Source: Enterobacter hormaechei ATCC 49162 (GTDB lineage: Bacteria > Pseudomonadota > Gammaproteobacteria > Enterobacterales > Enterobacteriaceae). Taken from it: 64,000 nt of DNA. The notes beneath the pieces are model-generated. The model was not told the origin of the DNA, did no database searches, and was given only the letters and a program-made list of their open reading frames with translations. Positions 53,039 through 63,955 of this stretch are shown piece after piece. Position numbers and translations under genes: made by a program. Within the stretch, counting starts at the first letter, position 1, and every line of letters begins with the position of its first letter. The stretch is from NCBI RefSeq assembly GCF_001875655.1, contig NZ_MKEQ01000001.1, positions 1 to 64,000 on the forward strand, in the 5' to 3' direction.

Positions 53039-54514
53039 ATGGCGGTAACGCAAACAGCCCAGGCATGTGACCTGGTCATTTTCGGCGCGAAAGGCGATCT
53101 TGCACGCCGAAAATTGCTGCCTTCCCTGTATCAGCTGGAGAAAGCGGGCCAGATCCATCCCGATACCCGAATTCTTGGGGTAGGGCGCGCCGACTGGGAT
53201 AAGGAGGCTTATACCAACGTCGTGCGCGAGGCGCTCGAAACGTTCATGAAAGAGAAAATCGATGAGAGCCTTTGGGATAAGCTGAGCGGGCGTCTCGATT
53301 TCTGCAACCTCGACGTCAACGATGTAGGCGCCTTTACCCGTCTGGGTGAAATGCTCGACCAGGAAAATCGCGTCACCATCAACTATTTCGCGATGCCGCC
53401 AAGCACCTTCGGCGCCATCTGCAAAGGTCTGGGCGAAGCGAAGCTGAACGCCAAACCGGCGCGCGTGGTGATGGAGAAACCGCTGGGTACGTCGCTGGCA
53501 ACCTCGCGTGAAATCAACGACCAGGTGGGCGAGTTCTTTGAGGAGTGCCAGGTTTACCGTATTGACCACTATCTGGGCAAAGAGACGGTCCTGAACCTGC
53601 TGGCGCTGCGTTTTGCCAACTCCCTGTTTGTGAACAACTGGGACAACCGTACTATCGACCACGTGGAAATTACCGTGGCGGAAGAGGTGGGCATCGAAGG
53701 CCGTTGGGGTTACTTCGACCAGGCTGGCCAGATGCGTGACATGATCCAGAACCACCTACTGCAAATTCTGTGCATGATTGCCATGTCGCCACCGTCGGAT
53801 CTGACCGCCGACAGCATTCGTGATGCCAAAGTGAAAGTGCTGAAATCACTGCGCCGTATCGACCGCTCCAACGTGCGTGAGAAAACCGTGCGCGGCCAGT
53901 ACACCGCTGGTTTTGCCCAGGGGAAAAAAGTCCCTGGCTATCTGGAAGAAGAGGGCGCGAACAAATCCAGTAACACAGAGACGTTTGTGGCGATCCGCGT
54001 GGATATCGACGACTGGCGCTGGGCCGGTGTGCCGTTCTACCTGCGTACCGGTAAACGTCTGCCAGCAAAATGCTCCGAAGTGGTGGTCTACTTCAAAAAC
54101 CCGGAACTGAACCTGTTTAAAGAATCCTGGCAGGAACTGCCGCAGAACAAGCTGACCATCCGTCTGCAACCGGACGAGGGTGTGGATATTCAGATCCTGA
54201 ACAAAGTGCCAGGTCTTGATCACAAGCACAACCTGCAAACCACCAAGCTGGACCTGAGCTATTCAGAAACCTTCAACCAGACGCATCTGGCCGATGCTTA
54301 CGAGCGTCTGCTGCTGGAAACCATGCGCGGTATCCAGGCGCTGTTCGTCCGCCGCGATGAAGTGGAAGAGGCATGGAAGTGGGTCGACTCCATCACCGAA
54401 GCGTGGGCTGCTGACCAGGATGCGCCAAAACCGTATCAGGCGGGAACATGGGGACCGGTCGCCTCCGTTGCGATGATCACCCGCGATGGCCGCTCCTGGA
54501 ATGAGTTTGAGTAA
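53039..54514 (+). CDS. zwf: Glucose-6-phosphate 1-dehydrogenase
   Basis: 491 residues from the ATG at 53039 behind GAGGAG ([20 protein letters not shown]). Nucleotide-binding [11 protein letters not shown] and the active-site RIDHYLGKE. Feeds the pentose phosphate and Entner-Doudoroff routes and makes NADPH. The latter route follows in edd-eda. Confidence 0.97.
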   Translation: MAVTQTAQACDLVIFGAKGDLARRKLLPSLYQLEKAGQIHPDTRILGVGRADWDKEAYTNVVREALETFMKEKIDESLWDKLSGRLDFCNLDVNDVGAFTRLGEMLDQENRVTINYFAMPPSTFGAICKGLGEAKLNAKPARVVMEKPLGTSLATSREINDQVGEFFEECQVYRIDHYLGKETVLNLLALRFANSLFVNNWDNRTIDHVEITVAEEVGIEGRWGYFDQAGQMRDMIQNHLLQILCMIAMSPPSDLTADSIRDAKVKVLKSLRRIDRSNVREKTVRGQYTAGFAQGKKVPGYLEEEGANKSSNTETFVAIRVDIDDWRWAGVPFYLRTGKRLPAKCSEVVVYFKNPELNLFKESWQELPQNKLTIRLQPDEGVDIQILNKVPGLDHKHNLQTTKLDLSYSETFNQTHLADAYERLLLETMRGIQALFVRRDEVEEAWKWVDSITEAWAADQDAPKPYQAGTWGPVASVAMITRDGRSWNEFE

Positions 54515-54539
54515 ATCTCTTCTCTAGCCCAAAGGTGTT

Positions 54540-54555
54540 ATTTTACCGGTAACAT
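54540..54555. promoter_or_regulatory. GntR-like operator upstream of edd
   Basis: ATTTTACCGGTAACAT differs by one base from the palindrome ATGTTACCGGTAACAT, and matches GntR sites of the gluconate regulon. It lies about 195 bp before edd, consistent with gluconate induction of edd-eda. Confidence 0.65.
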
Positions 54556-54593
54556 GATCTAACACAGCAAGTGGCATAATTTTTAATCTTTTA

Positions 54594-54627
54594 AGCTCCG
54601 CGTGGATTCACCCGCGGAGCTTTTTTT
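54594..54627 (+). terminator. Terminator after zwf
   Basis: AGCTCCGCG / CGCGGAGCT stem with a ten-base loop and T7. Separates zwf from the edd promoter. Confidence 0.85.
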
Positions 54628-54748
54628 ATTACACTCCCCTTAGATATTTTGCCCCTGTGCTCCGGATACCAGGCGTTTCAGCGTTGTTACCAATCGTCAG
54701 AAACTGTGTAATCTCCCGAGCCTGGACAGATAAATTAGAGGAGCTTTT

Positions 54749-56560
54749 ATGAATCCGACATTGTTACGCGTAACACAGCGCATCGCTGAACGCTCGAAAG
54801 AGACCCGTGCTGCTTACCTTGCCCGCATCGAACAGGCGAAGAGTGAAACTGTCCACCGCTCACAGCTGGCCTGCGGGAATCTGGCCCACGGCTTTGCGGC
54901 CTGCCAGCCTGGTGATAAAGACGCGCTGAAAAGCATGCTGCGTAACAATATCGCCATCATTACCTCCTATAACGACATGCTCTCTGCCCATCAGCCTTAT
55001 GAGGTCTACCCGTCTATCATCCGCAATGCGTTGCACAGCGTAAACGCGGTAGGTCAGGTCGCAGGCGGCGTGCCTGCCATGTGTGACGGCGTAACCCAGG
55101 GCCAGGACGGTATGGAACTGTCGCTGTTGAGCCGCGAAGTGATCGCCATGTCGGCGGCGGTTGGCCTGTCGCACAATATGTTTGATGGCGCACTCTATCT
55201 GGGCGTGTGCGACAAAATCGTCCCGGGGCTGGTGATGGCCGCGCTGTCGTTTGGTCATCTGCCGGCGATTTTTGTGCCGTCAGGCCCAATGGCAAGCGGG
55301 TTGCCAAACAAAGAAAAAGTGCGTATCCGCCAGCTTTACGCTGAAGGGAAAGCGGATCGTCAGGCGCTGCTGGAAGCGGAGGCCGCGTCCTACCATGCGC
55401 CGGGCACCTGTACATTCTACGGTACGGCCAACACCAACCAGATGGTGGTAGAGTTTATGGGGATGCAGCTGCCTGGCTCATCGTTCATCCAGCCTGATGC
55501 GCCACTGCGTAAAGCGCTGACCGAAGCCGCGGCCCGGCAGGTGACGCGCCTGACCGGTAACGGCAACGAGTGGATGCCTATGGGCAAAATGGTGGATGAA
55601 AAAGTCATCGTCAACGGCATTGTCGCCCTGCTGGCGACCGGCGGTTCAACCAACCACACCATGCACCTGGTCGCGATGGCGCGCGCGGCGGGCATTCTGA
55701 TCAACTGGGATGACTTCTCTGATATCTCCTCTGTGGTGCCGCTGATGGCGCGTCTGTACCCGAACGGTCCGGCGGACATCAACCACTTCCAGGCCGCGGG
55801 CGGCGTGCCGGTGCTGATGCGCGAGCTGCTGAAAGGCGGCCTGCTGCATGAGGATGTCAACACGGTGGCGGGCTTTGGCCTGCATCGCTATACCCTTGAG
55901 CCATGGCTGAACAACGGTGAGCTGGACTGGCGCGAAGGGGCGAGCGATTCGCTCGATCCGCAGGTCATCGCTACCTTCGAACAGCCGTTCTCTCCTCACG
56001 GCGGCACTAAAGTGCTGAGCGGTAACCTTGGGCGTGCAGTCATGAAAACCTCTGCCGTGCCGGAAGAGAATCAGGTTATCGAAGCCCCGGCGGTGGTGTT
56101 TGAAAGCCAGCACGACGTTTTACCTGCCTTTGACGCGGGCCTGCTTGATAAAGACTGCGTAGTCGTGGTGCGTCATCAGGGACCAAAAGCGAACGGAATG
56201 CCAGAATTACATAAACTTATGCCGCCGCTTGGTGTATTATTGGACCGCCGTTTCAAAATTGCGCTGGTGACCGATGGACGCCTCTCGGGTGCATCCGGTA
56301 AAGTGCCTTCAGCGATTCATGTCACACCGGAAGCCTACGACGGCGGCCTGCTGGCGAAAGTCCGTGACGGTGACATGATCCGCGTTAACGGTCAGACAGG
56401 CGAGTTAACCCTGCTGGTGGATGAAGCTGAGCTGGCGGCGCGTCAGCCCCATATTCCTGACCTGAGCGCATCGCGCGTGGGTACCGGACGCGAAATGTTT
56501 GGTGCGTTGCGTGAAAAACTCTCCGGTGCGGAGCAGGGCGCAACCTGTATTACGTTTTAA
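54749..56560 (+). CDS. edd: Phosphogluconate dehydratase
   Basis: 603 residues, ATG behind GAGGAG. IlvD/Edd family with Fe-S ligand cysteines ([27 protein letters not shown]). Converts 6-phosphogluconate to KDPG, the HexR effector. Confidence 0.97.
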   Translation: MNPTLLRVTQRIAERSKETRAAYLARIEQAKSETVHRSQLACGNLAHGFAACQPGDKDALKSMLRNNIAIITSYNDMLSAHQPYEVYPSIIRNALHSVNAVGQVAGGVPAMCDGVTQGQDGMELSLLSREVIAMSAAVGLSHNMFDGALYLGVCDKIVPGLVMAALSFGHLPAIFVPSGPMASGLPNKEKVRIRQLYAEGKADRQALLEAEAASYHAPGTCTFYGTANTNQMVVEFMGMQLPGSSFIQPDAPLRKALTEAAARQVTRLTGNGNEWMPMGKMVDEKVIVNGIVALLATGGSTNHTMHLVAMARAAGILINWDDFSDISSVVPLMARLYPNGPADINHFQAAGGVPVLMRELLKGGLLHEDVNTVAGFGLHRYTLEPWLNNGELDWREGASDSLDPQVIATFEQPFSPHGGTKVLSGNLGRAVMKTSAVPEENQVIEAPAVVFESQHDVLPAFDAGLLDKDCVVVVRHQGPKANGMPELHKLMPPLGVLLDRRFKIALVTDGRLSGASGKVPSAIHVTPEAYDGGLLAKVRDGDMIRVNGQTGELTLLVDEAELAARQPHIPDLSASRVGTGREMFGALREKLSGAEQGATCITF

Positions 56561-56599
56561 GACGACTTGATTTTAACGATCTGGCGAGAGAAAACTCTG

Positions 56600-57241
56600 A
56601 TGAAAAACTGGAAAACAAGTGCAGAAGCAATCCTGACCACTGGCCCTGTCGTGCCGGTGATTGTGGTAAACAAACTGGAGCACGCTGTCCCAATGGCGAA
56701 GGCGCTGGTGGCGGGTGGCGTTCGTGTTCTGGAAGTGACCCTGCGTACTGCCTGTGCGATGGACGCGATCCGCGCTATCGCCAAAGAAGTGCCGGACGCG
56801 ATCATCGGTGCAGGTACGGTTCTGAATGCGCAGCAGCTGGCAGAAGTGACCGAAGCGGGCGCGCAGTTTGCCATCAGCCCGGGGCTGACTGAGCCCCTGC
56901 TGAAAGCCGCAACCGAAGGTTCGATTCCGCTGATCCCAGGTATCAGCACCGTTTCTGAACTGATGCTGGGCATGGACTACGGCCTGAAAGAGTTCAAATT
57001 CTTCCCGGCTGAAGCGAACGGCGGCACTAAAGCGTTGCAGGCGATTGCGGGTCCATTCTCCCAGGTGCGTTTCTGCCCAACGGGCGGCATCTCTCCGGCC
57101 AACTACCGTGACTACCTGGCGCTGAAAAGCGTACTGTGCATCGGCGGCTCCTGGCTGGTTCCTGCGGATGCGCTGGAAGCGGGCGACTGGGATCGCATCA
57201 CTAAACTGGCTCGCGAAGCGGTAGAAGGCGCGAAACAGTAA
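56600..57241 (+). CDS. eda: KDPG/KHG aldolase
   Basis: 213 residues from the ATG at 56600 ([20 protein letters not shown]). Schiff-base Lys in [11 protein letters not shown] and Glu in VLEVTLRT. Splits KDPG to pyruvate and glyceraldehyde-3-phosphate. In an operon with edd. Confidence 0.97.
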   Translation: MKNWKTSAEAILTTGPVVPVIVVNKLEHAVPMAKALVAGGVRVLEVTLRTACAMDAIRAIAKEVPDAIIGAGTVLNAQQLAEVTEAGAQFAISPGLTEPLLKAATEGSIPLIPGISTVSELMLGMDYGLKEFKFFPAEANGGTKALQAIAGPFSQVRFCPTGGISPANYRDYLALKSVLCIGGSWLVPADALEAGDWDRITKLAREAVEGAKQ

Positions 57242-57279
57242 GCGATTCACAGTGAGAAAAACGGGCCATTTGGTCTGAT

Positions 57280-57302
57280 GCTGGTCACTCTATGTGACCA
57301 GC
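57280..57302 (+). terminator. Perfect hairpin downstream of eda
   Basis: GCTGGTCAC-TCTAT-GTGACCAGC, nine perfect pairs, but only a delayed T-run (about 57313-57319), so it may be a weak terminator or an mRNA-stabilising stem. The rest of the 379-bp gap up to vgrG is AT-rich with no gene I can support; it marks the junction into the T6SS module. Confidence 0.55.
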
Positions 57303-57620
57303 AACTCTACGTTATTTTTCTTCCCCCGATACGGTGTTCCTGCCAAAGCTACCATACAATTTATTTGCTCCGCAAAAATTCTTTTCCCGGTTCGCAAGGC
57401 TCTTATTACTCATCATAATTGAATTATCTACGCCCTCTATATATTGAATTAATCAGTTATAAATTTATTTGTGGTGAAGTTATTTAATGCATTTTTTATT
57501 TATTTCATGAATGATATTGTTTTAGCGAATTAATTTAAGGTGAACTTGGGTGTTTTAATGGCTGGGCGATGGGTGTATTGTTTTTAATAAACATTTTGTT
57601 TGTTAAAGGAATATCTTACG

Positions 57621-60134
57621 ATGAGAGGGAAATCCGAGGCGGCTCAGCGGCAGGATACATTAAATCGGTATTTATTGTATTTTCCACGTAGCAAAAATGT
57701 TATTTCTGATGTTCATTCTTTTACAGGAAAAGAGATATTAAACGAGCCTTATCGCTATACCATTCGTTTTACCAGTCCGGATCAAAACATCGCCGTTGAT
57801 ACCGTACTCAATCAGAGGGTTGAGTTTATTCTGCGTGCACCCAATCTGGAAGCCTCATGGCATGGGCACACCTCCTGGCTGCCGGTGCGCCAGATTAATG
57901 GCACGATCACCCAATTTTCCCGCCTGATGTCTTCTGGTGACGAAGCACTGTATGAATGCGTGCTCGAGCATGAGCTGGCGCTGCTGGATCAAAACTATCG
58001 TTCAGCGGTGTACATGAATATGGCTGTCCCGGAACTCGTTACAAAGCTGATGAAGGACAGTGGTCACTTTGAAGGCTACAACATCGATTTTGACCAACTG
58101 AGCCACAGCTACCCGCGCCGGGAAATGATTGTTCAGTGGAAAGAAACCGATTTGCGGTTCATCCGTCGGCTACTGGCAGAGATAGGGATCTGGTTCCGTT
58201 TTGAGAATCACAACAAAGTGAAAACGGAAACCGTCGTTATTTTTGGGGATTCTGCTCGTCGTTATAACTTCAGTGACAAACAAATGCCTTATGTCCGGCA
58301 TTCAGGTATGACCAGTTATAACGAATACATTACCGATCTTGAGGAACAGCACGGCCTGATCCCAAAAAAGGTGTTGGTTCGCACCTACAACTACCGTGAC
58401 CCGCAATCTCCGCAGACGGAAAGAGCAATTCAGACGAGCAATATTCCCGTCGGTATAACGTCAGGCCATCACTACCACTATGCCGATCACTATCTTACTG
58501 GCGGGGATTTTCACGGCGAAGAGGCGGAAACCGCCGCATTTTACGCCCGGCTCCGTTATGAACGCCTGTTGACCGGACAGCGTGTTCTTGGTGCGACAAC
58601 CAGCGATCCCGAGCTTCAGCCAGGCATTATGTTTTATCCCGCAGGGCCTGTACCTGACGGGTTTAAGTCCGGGTTTGTGATAACTGCGATGACTATCCGC
58701 GGCAGCCGTGCTGAACACTATCGCGCCGTACTTTCGGGGATCCCCTGTCTCCACGGCTATAGCTTCCGTCCTGAATACTTATCCCGGCCTGTGATAGCCG
58801 GAACGGTGCCCGCCAGAGTGATGGCTATCGGGAGAGATAAAACCTATGCCGGACTTGATGCGGTTGGGCGCTACCGGGTTAAGTTCGATTTTGACCTGGA
58901 TGAAAAACGGGTCGGATTCGAAAGCGCCCTGGTACGCCTCGGTAGATTGTACGCCGGTGACACTTTTGGTATTCACTTTCCGCTGTTGGAGGGGACTGAA
59001 GTTGCCGTTGGTTTTGAAGGCGGCGACCCGGACAGACCCTTTATCGCGCATGTCATGCACGACGGCAGCCACCCGGATTTAGTCACAAACCGTAACGATA
59101 CCCGAAACGTGATCCGCACAGCCGCGTTGAACAAGATCCGTCTCGAAGACCGTCGCGGGCAGGAGCACATCAAAATCTCTACGGAGTACGGCAAAGGTCA
59201 AGTGAGTGTGGGCCACCTGGTTGATGCTGAAGGCAAAAAGCGCGGGGAAGGCGTGGAGGCTCGCACCGACGACTGGATGGCGCTGCGTGCTGCCAAAGGC
59301 GTGATGATCACCACGGAGGCCCAGCCCCGCGCGGGGGGTAAGCAACTGGATATGACAGCGGCTATTGCACAACTTGAAAAGGCTTTGTCGCTGGCGATGA
59401 CCCTGCAACAAAGTGCGCTTACGGCAGGCGCGAGTAATGTCGAAACCGATCGGCAAAATGCGCTCAACCAGACGCTGAGTCATCTCGCGGAGCCCGGTAT
59501 TGTGGCATATGGCAAAAGTGGAATTGCGCACGTTACGCCGGACAGCCTGCAATTGTCAGCCGGGAAAGACCTGATTGCCACAGCGGGCGGGAATGCCAGC
59601 GTGAATATGGTGAAAAAATTCTCGCTGGCCGTAGGGGAAAAACTGTCGCTGTTTGCCCGCAAACTCGGCATCCAGATGATTGCGGGTGCCGGGGATATTA
59701 CGACGCAGGCGCAGCGGGGCGAAATGCACATGCTGTCGCAGCAGGATTTCACGCTGACGAGCACCGACGGGAAAATGAACGGCAGTGCCAGAAAGGGAAT
59801 GCAGTTTGTCTGCGGGGGCGGCGGGATCCGTATCAGCCCGACCGGACTGGTCACCATTTTCTCGCCGACGGGCATTGAACTCAAAGCGCCGAGCCTGAAA
59901 TACGACGGTGCGGAAAGTGTCTCGGTACCGACGCCATCCTTTGAGAAAGGCGCCTTTAAACTTCGCTACAAACTGCACGCTGGTGATGATCCGGAGCAAA
60001 TTCTGGCAAACAAAAAATTCAGGCTGACCAGTACATCCGGTCAGGTGGTGGAAGGCGTAACGGACAGCGCCGGTCATTCGCCGCTGCTCGATGCTGACGA
60101 CCTCGACAGCTATAAAATGGAGATAATGGAATGA
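57621..60134 (+). CDS. vgrG: T6SS spike protein VgrG
   Basis: 837 residues from the ATG at 57621. N-terminal gp27/gp5-like VgrG core: FTGKEILNEPYRYTIRFTSP, EHELALLDQNYRSAVYMNM, then GRYRVKFDFDL and HFPLLEGTEVAVGFEGGDPD around the OB-fold. DUF2345 follows (about 560-720), then a C-terminal extension of about 80 residues (LRYKLHAGDDPEQILANKKF) with a beta-sandwich pattern that may carry the effector. Trimer at the tip of the Hcp tube. Adjacent genes are effector, immunity and PAAR. Confidence 0.93.
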   Translation: MRGKSEAAQRQDTLNRYLLYFPRSKNVISDVHSFTGKEILNEPYRYTIRFTSPDQNIAVDTVLNQRVEFILRAPNLEASWHGHTSWLPVRQINGTITQFSRLMSSGDEALYECVLEHELALLDQNYRSAVYMNMAVPELVTKLMKDSGHFEGYNIDFDQLSHSYPRREMIVQWKETDLRFIRRLLAEIGIWFRFENHNKVKTETVVIFGDSARRYNFSDKQMPYVRHSGMTSYNEYITDLEEQHGLIPKKVLVRTYNYRDPQSPQTERAIQTSNIPVGITSGHHYHYADHYLTGGDFHGEEAETAAFYARLRYERLLTGQRVLGATTSDPELQPGIMFYPAGPVPDGFKSGFVITAMTIRGSRAEHYRAVLSGIPCLHGYSFRPEYLSRPVIAGTVPARVMAIGRDKTYAGLDAVGRYRVKFDFDLDEKRVGFESALVRLGRLYAGDTFGIHFPLLEGTEVAVGFEGGDPDRPFIAHVMHDGSHPDLVTNRNDTRNVIRTAALNKIRLEDRRGQEHIKISTEYGKGQVSVGHLVDAEGKKRGEGVEARTDDWMALRAAKGVMITTEAQPRAGGKQLDMTAAIAQLEKALSLAMTLQQSALTAGASNVETDRQNALNQTLSHLAEPGIVAYGKSGIAHVTPDSLQLSAGKDLIATAGGNASVNMVKKFSLAVGEKLSLFARKLGIQMIAGAGDITTQAQRGEMHMLSQQDFTLTSTDGKMNGSARKGMQFVCGGGGIRISPTGLVTIFSPTGIELKAPSLKYDGAESVSVPTPSFEKGAFKLRYKLHAGDDPEQILANKKFRLTSTSGQVVEGVTDSAGHSPLLDADDLDSYKMEIME

Positions 60135-62245
60135 CGGAGGCGAAGACAAAACCCTACGCCCCTCGGGTGGTATCCGAAGGTGATATTCCGGTACACAAAA
60201 CCCTGGGCGAAGTCGCCCAGACGCGTAACGTGGCGGTGCCGCGCCCGATGCCTGGCATTGTGATCCTCGTCCATGGCGTGAACGATGTGGGTGAAGCCTA
60301 CCAGAATCAGGAGAAGGGAATACTGGTCGGGTTAGGTAAGCGACTTAACAGGCAGGATTTTTACGCCCACGAATGGAAAGACTACAGAATTATCACTCCC
60401 GGGCGTTCCCCTATTATCCCGTTTTACTGGGGGTATAAACCGGTTACGCATGATGACTACCGGGCGGACCAGAAGCGCTACCGGGAAGAGGTCGGGAAGC
60501 TGAGTGACAAAGCACATCTGCCCTATGATGCGTACCAGGAAGATAACGAGACGAATAAAAAGGCGCTGGGTAATGACGGGAAAGGGCCGTTCCAGTACCA
60601 AAACGATAACTTTAAGAACGCACTTGATACGAATTTTGCCAAGGGTGGCGGGACGTTTGCCAACGCGACGACGACGATCCCGGATATGCTGGGCCCCGGC
60701 GCCGGTGGCTTCGGCGTTGCCGCTGCGGGATTTGCCTCGCTGCACTTCAATGATGGCGATTTTACCCATCCCATTTATGAAAACCCGCACCGAATTTATC
60801 AGTTTTTTGCCGCTCAACGGCTGGCGGATTTGATTATTCAGATTCGTCAGCCGTTAGTGACTCAAAACGATGTTATCAATATCGTCGCTCACAGTCAGGG
60901 CACGATTATTACTATGCTGGCAAATATGCTGGTGAAACAGGCCGGATACGATCCGGCAAACTGTGTCATTCTTAATCACTCACCGTATTCTCTTGAGTCG
61001 CGTGTGGCTGAAAATATTCAGCCGGGTTATCAACAGACCGACGACGCCAGACAGCAGACATTTAAAAATTTCTGTCGCCTGATGCATACGCAATGGAAAG
61101 GTGGCGGGAAAATGGCAGAGCGCGAATTACTGGCTCTGGAGGCCTCCTGTACCCTGCGCAAACCTTCCGATAATCCGCTGCGAACGGATGACAGATATTG
61201 CCGAAGCAACGACGGCAAAGTGTATAACTACTTTTGCCCGAACGATGGCGTCGTGTCGCTGGAGAATGTGCAGGGGTTTGGCTGGCGGGGCATTCCTCAG
61301 AATATCGCCAGTGATATACCTAATCTGTTTCAGCGCGTGTTTTACCAGCATGGTGAAGTAGGAAACATCCCTGACGCTAAACCCTTTGAGCTACCACCGC
61401 GAAATGAGGGGGATGCAAAATATGCCTTTTTAACGAACGCCAGTTACAGCGCTCGCGATGTGGTAATAAACGGTGAGGAGTTACCGGAACCTTTTATTTT
61501 CAAACTCCAGGGGGAGGATAATCATCCGGATAACGATCCTAAAACCAGTGATAAACCATATACCTATTATGTCGATCCGGACAGCCCGGACGCCTACATT
61601 TCCTATTCCGCCAAAGCCAGCGCCATTAAGCGCACAGTAACGACAACCTTTGCTGTGAACCGCTATCAAAATATTGGCTGGCAGCCTGGTCACGTTTTGT
61701 CTGCTTCAGAGCTTAAAGAAGAGAGTTTTGAACGCAAGCATGAGGTTATTTATGGTGAGGTGTCAGGTTCGCGTGATTTTCAGTTAGTTACCCTTACCTG
61801 GAAGAAAACACCGGAAGAACTGCAAGCGGAATGGCAGAAAATCGACCCGGTAGGCTACAGCCAGCACTCCTCTATTGTGATGAGCGAATTTGTACCGTCG
61901 CACGCAATGGCTTTTGATCTGGCTATTGGCCAGTGCAAATCATTCGATTATCAGGCGGGAAAATTTTGGGAAGGGTTGTTACATCGTGCGGACTGGCGCG
62001 ATCCGCAGAACGGTAATCAATTTGCGAAAGATTATTACAAAACGGGGCGCCTTAATGAGCAATTTACAAAAAACTACATGAACAAACCTGACGAGGTTTT
62101 ACCGACAGGAGAATTTGGCGTAAAGAACCAGTTTAACATTTCTACGACGGTTAAACCGTCTCGCGATCTGGCTATTGGAAATCAGGAAATAGCAAACCTG
62201 CAATGGGCTATGCCGAAACCCAAGAGTGAGAGTCAACTGGCTTAA
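60131..62245 (+). CDS. T6SS lipase effector, Tle3 type
   Basis: 704 residues, no signal peptide, overlapping the vgrG stop by 4 bases. An alpha/beta hydrolase fold begins at IVILVHGVNDVGEAYQ (about 40-55). The nucleophile elbow is IVAHSQGTI (Ser about 257). YNYFCPNDGVVSLENVQGFG probably brings the catalytic Asp. Pattern and context match Tle3 phospholipase effectors, delivered to the periplasm of rivals to degrade their membranes. The two Tli3-like lipoproteins behind it would protect the producer. Confidence 0.88.
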   Translation: MTEAKTKPYAPRVVSEGDIPVHKTLGEVAQTRNVAVPRPMPGIVILVHGVNDVGEAYQNQEKGILVGLGKRLNRQDFYAHEWKDYRIITPGRSPIIPFYWGYKPVTHDDYRADQKRYREEVGKLSDKAHLPYDAYQEDNETNKKALGNDGKGPFQYQNDNFKNALDTNFAKGGGTFANATTTIPDMLGPGAGGFGVAAAGFASLHFNDGDFTHPIYENPHRIYQFFAAQRLADLIIQIRQPLVTQNDVINIVAHSQGTIITMLANMLVKQAGYDPANCVILNHSPYSLESRVAENIQPGYQQTDDARQQTFKNFCRLMHTQWKGGGKMAERELLALEASCTLRKPSDNPLRTDDRYCRSNDGKVYNYFCPNDGVVSLENVQGFGWRGIPQNIASDIPNLFQRVFYQHGEVGNIPDAKPFELPPRNEGDAKYAFLTNASYSARDVVINGEELPEPFIFKLQGEDNHPDNDPKTSDKPYTYYVDPDSPDAYISYSAKASAIKRTVTTTFAVNRYQNIGWQPGHVLSASELKEESFERKHEVIYGEVSGSRDFQLVTLTWKKTPEELQAEWQKIDPVGYSQHSSIVMSEFVPSHAMAFDLAIGQCKSFDYQAGKFWEGLLHRADWRDPQNGNQFAKDYYKTGRLNEQFTKNYMNKPDEVLPTGEFGVKNQFNISTTVKPSRDLAIGNQEIANLQWAMPKPKSESQLA

Positions 62246-62254
62246 GGATTGAGC

Positions 62255-62974
62255 ATGAAAATATTATGTATGGCTCTGTCAGCAGCATTAGCTGTGGTGG
62301 CGACTGGATGCCAGGCGAAAGAACCGCCAACGCAGGTAATCTACCGATTTGATGATCATCGTTATCTCGAACTGAAGGGCTGGGGTTGCGAAGGTGAACT
62401 CTGGTTTAGCGATACTAAGCAAGGTATCCATTCTCAAATTGCCAGTCAGTTTTATCGAATCTTCACCAAAAGATTCGTGCATCCTTCAAAGCACTATCTT
62501 GCTATTCCATGGTGGGGAAATGTTACTGGTGGTTTTTCAGTATCAAAAGACTATGGGAAAACGTGGGAAAGAGGGGGGGCATCTATGTCACCTGGGAGCA
62601 ATGAACCTGATGGAAGTAATGCTCCTTATTATGATGATGTCATATCTTTCACCGTCGTCAACGATCAGGGCTTTTTACTAACCAAACACCGGCTGTATAT
62701 GTCGTCAAAACCGTTTGAAGACCCGCGGATTCTGCCCGGTGGGCCGGGTATTGCCTATATCGTGGATGACGGAATGGGGAATAAAGTCAGCGGGAAGCTG
62801 GAACCGCGTTCCCCTGGCTGGGCCTGGGGAATGGTCTACATGACTAAGCAAGGACTTGAGGGCAGCACGCAGCAACTTAAGACAAACTGGCAAAATTTAC
62901 CCGACAGTGTACCCGAAGTGAAGGGGTACACCGGCTGGGATCATATGCGCTGTGATATGGATGCGGGGCGATAA
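62255..62974 (+). CDS. Tli3-like immunity lipoprotein, copy 1
   Basis: 239 residues from the ATG at 62255 (a TTG six bases upstream is weaker). Signal peptide with lipobox VATGC, then QAKEPPTQVIYRFDDHRYLE. Periplasm-facing lipoprotein expected to bind and block the Tle3 effector. First 55 and last 108 residues are nearly the same as in copy 2; the middle (about 55-130) differs strongly. Confidence 0.82.
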   Translation: MKILCMALSAALAVVATGCQAKEPPTQVIYRFDDHRYLELKGWGCEGELWFSDTKQGIHSQIASQFYRIFTKRFVHPSKHYLAIPWWGNVTGGFSVSKDYGKTWERGGASMSPGSNEPDGSNAPYYDDVISFTVVNDQGFLLTKHRLYMSSKPFEDPRILPGGPGIAYIVDDGMGNKVSGKLEPRSPGWAWGMVYMTKQGLEGSTQQLKTNWQNLPDSVPEVKGYTGWDHMRCDMDAGR

Positions 62975-62977
62975 CTG

Positions 62978-63685
62978 ATGAAAGGATTATATACCGTTCT
63001 CGCAGCTACGTCCGTTGTGCTGGCGACCGGATGCCAGGCGAAAGAACCGCCAACGCAGGTGGTGTACCGGTTTGATGATCATCGTTATCTCGAACTGAAA
63101 GGCTGGGATTGCGAAGGGGAACTATGGTACACAGATACTCGGCGGGGTATTCATACCAGACCCGTCAGTCAATTTTATCGAATTTTCACCAAAAAATTTG
63201 TTCATCCTTCTGAACAGTATATTGCCATACCCACCTGGGACGACCCAGGAACAATCATTTCAAAAGATTATGGTAAAACATGGTCTCCACAGTTTTTTTC
63301 GGTAGGCTCTAATGAGCCCGATGGTACTAACCAACCATCCTATGAGGATATTATTTCTTTCACCGTCGTCAACGATCAGGGCTTTTTACTAACCAAACAC
63401 CGGCTGTATATGTCGTCAAAACCGTTTGAAGACCCGCGGATTCTGCCCGGTGGGCCGGGTATTGCCTATACCGTGGATGACGGAATGGGGAATAAAGTCA
63501 GCGGGAAGCTGGAACCGCGTTCCCCTGGCTGGGCCTGGGGAATGGTCTACATGACTAAGCAAGGACTTGAGGGCAGCACGCAGCAACTTAAGACAAACTG
63601 GCAAGATTTACCCGACAGCGTACCCGACGTGAAGGGCTACACCGGCTGGGATCATATGCGTTGTGATATGGATGTGGGAAAATAG
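62978..63685 (+). CDS. Tli3-like immunity lipoprotein, copy 2
   Basis: 235 residues, three bases after copy 1. Lipobox LATGC. Bases 63361-63685 match copy 1 (offset 711) with only a few differences, whereas the middle part has diverged. The pair arose by tandem duplication; the even ends suggest gene conversion or a recent exchange, leaving the middle as likely specificity region. Confidence 0.82.
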   Translation: MKGLYTVLAATSVVLATGCQAKEPPTQVVYRFDDHRYLELKGWDCEGELWYTDTRRGIHTRPVSQFYRIFTKKFVHPSEQYIAIPTWDDPGTIISKDYGKTWSPQFFSVGSNEPDGTNQPSYEDIISFTVVNDQGFLLTKHRLYMSSKPFEDPRILPGGPGIAYTVDDGMGNKVSGKLEPRSPGWAWGMVYMTKQGLEGSTQQLKTNWQDLPDSVPDVKGYTGWDHMRCDMDVGK

Positions 63686-63697
63686 GGAGATAAAGCG

Positions 63698-63955
63698 ATG
63701 AAAGGCGTCATTCGATTAAACGATCCGTTGATAAGCGGAGGAAAAGTCACTAAGGCCTCTGGTGCAGACTTTATGGGTCAGCCCGTGGCCTTAAAAGATG
63801 ATCTGGTGCAGTGCCCGCTCCATAAAGGGACATTCCCAATCAACGAATGTCACCCAAACTGGACAATGCATGGCCGTGGGGTTGTGGTAGAGGGCTGTCG
63901 CGCGGCGTGTGGATGCGAAATCAAAAGTACCTTATCTGTGGCAGGAGCTTCGTAA
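63698..63955 (+). CDS. PAAR-domain T6SS tip protein
   Basis: 85 residues. GVIRLNDPLISGGKVTKASG and GRGVVVEGCRAACGCEI are typical of PAAR proteins, with cysteine and histidine residues (CPLHKG, ECHPNW) for the metal site. Caps the VgrG trimer. Confidence 0.88.
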   Translation: MKGVIRLNDPLISGGKVTKASGADFMGQPVALKDDLVQCPLHKGTFPINECHPNWTMHGRGVVVEGCRAACGCEIKSTLSVAGAS

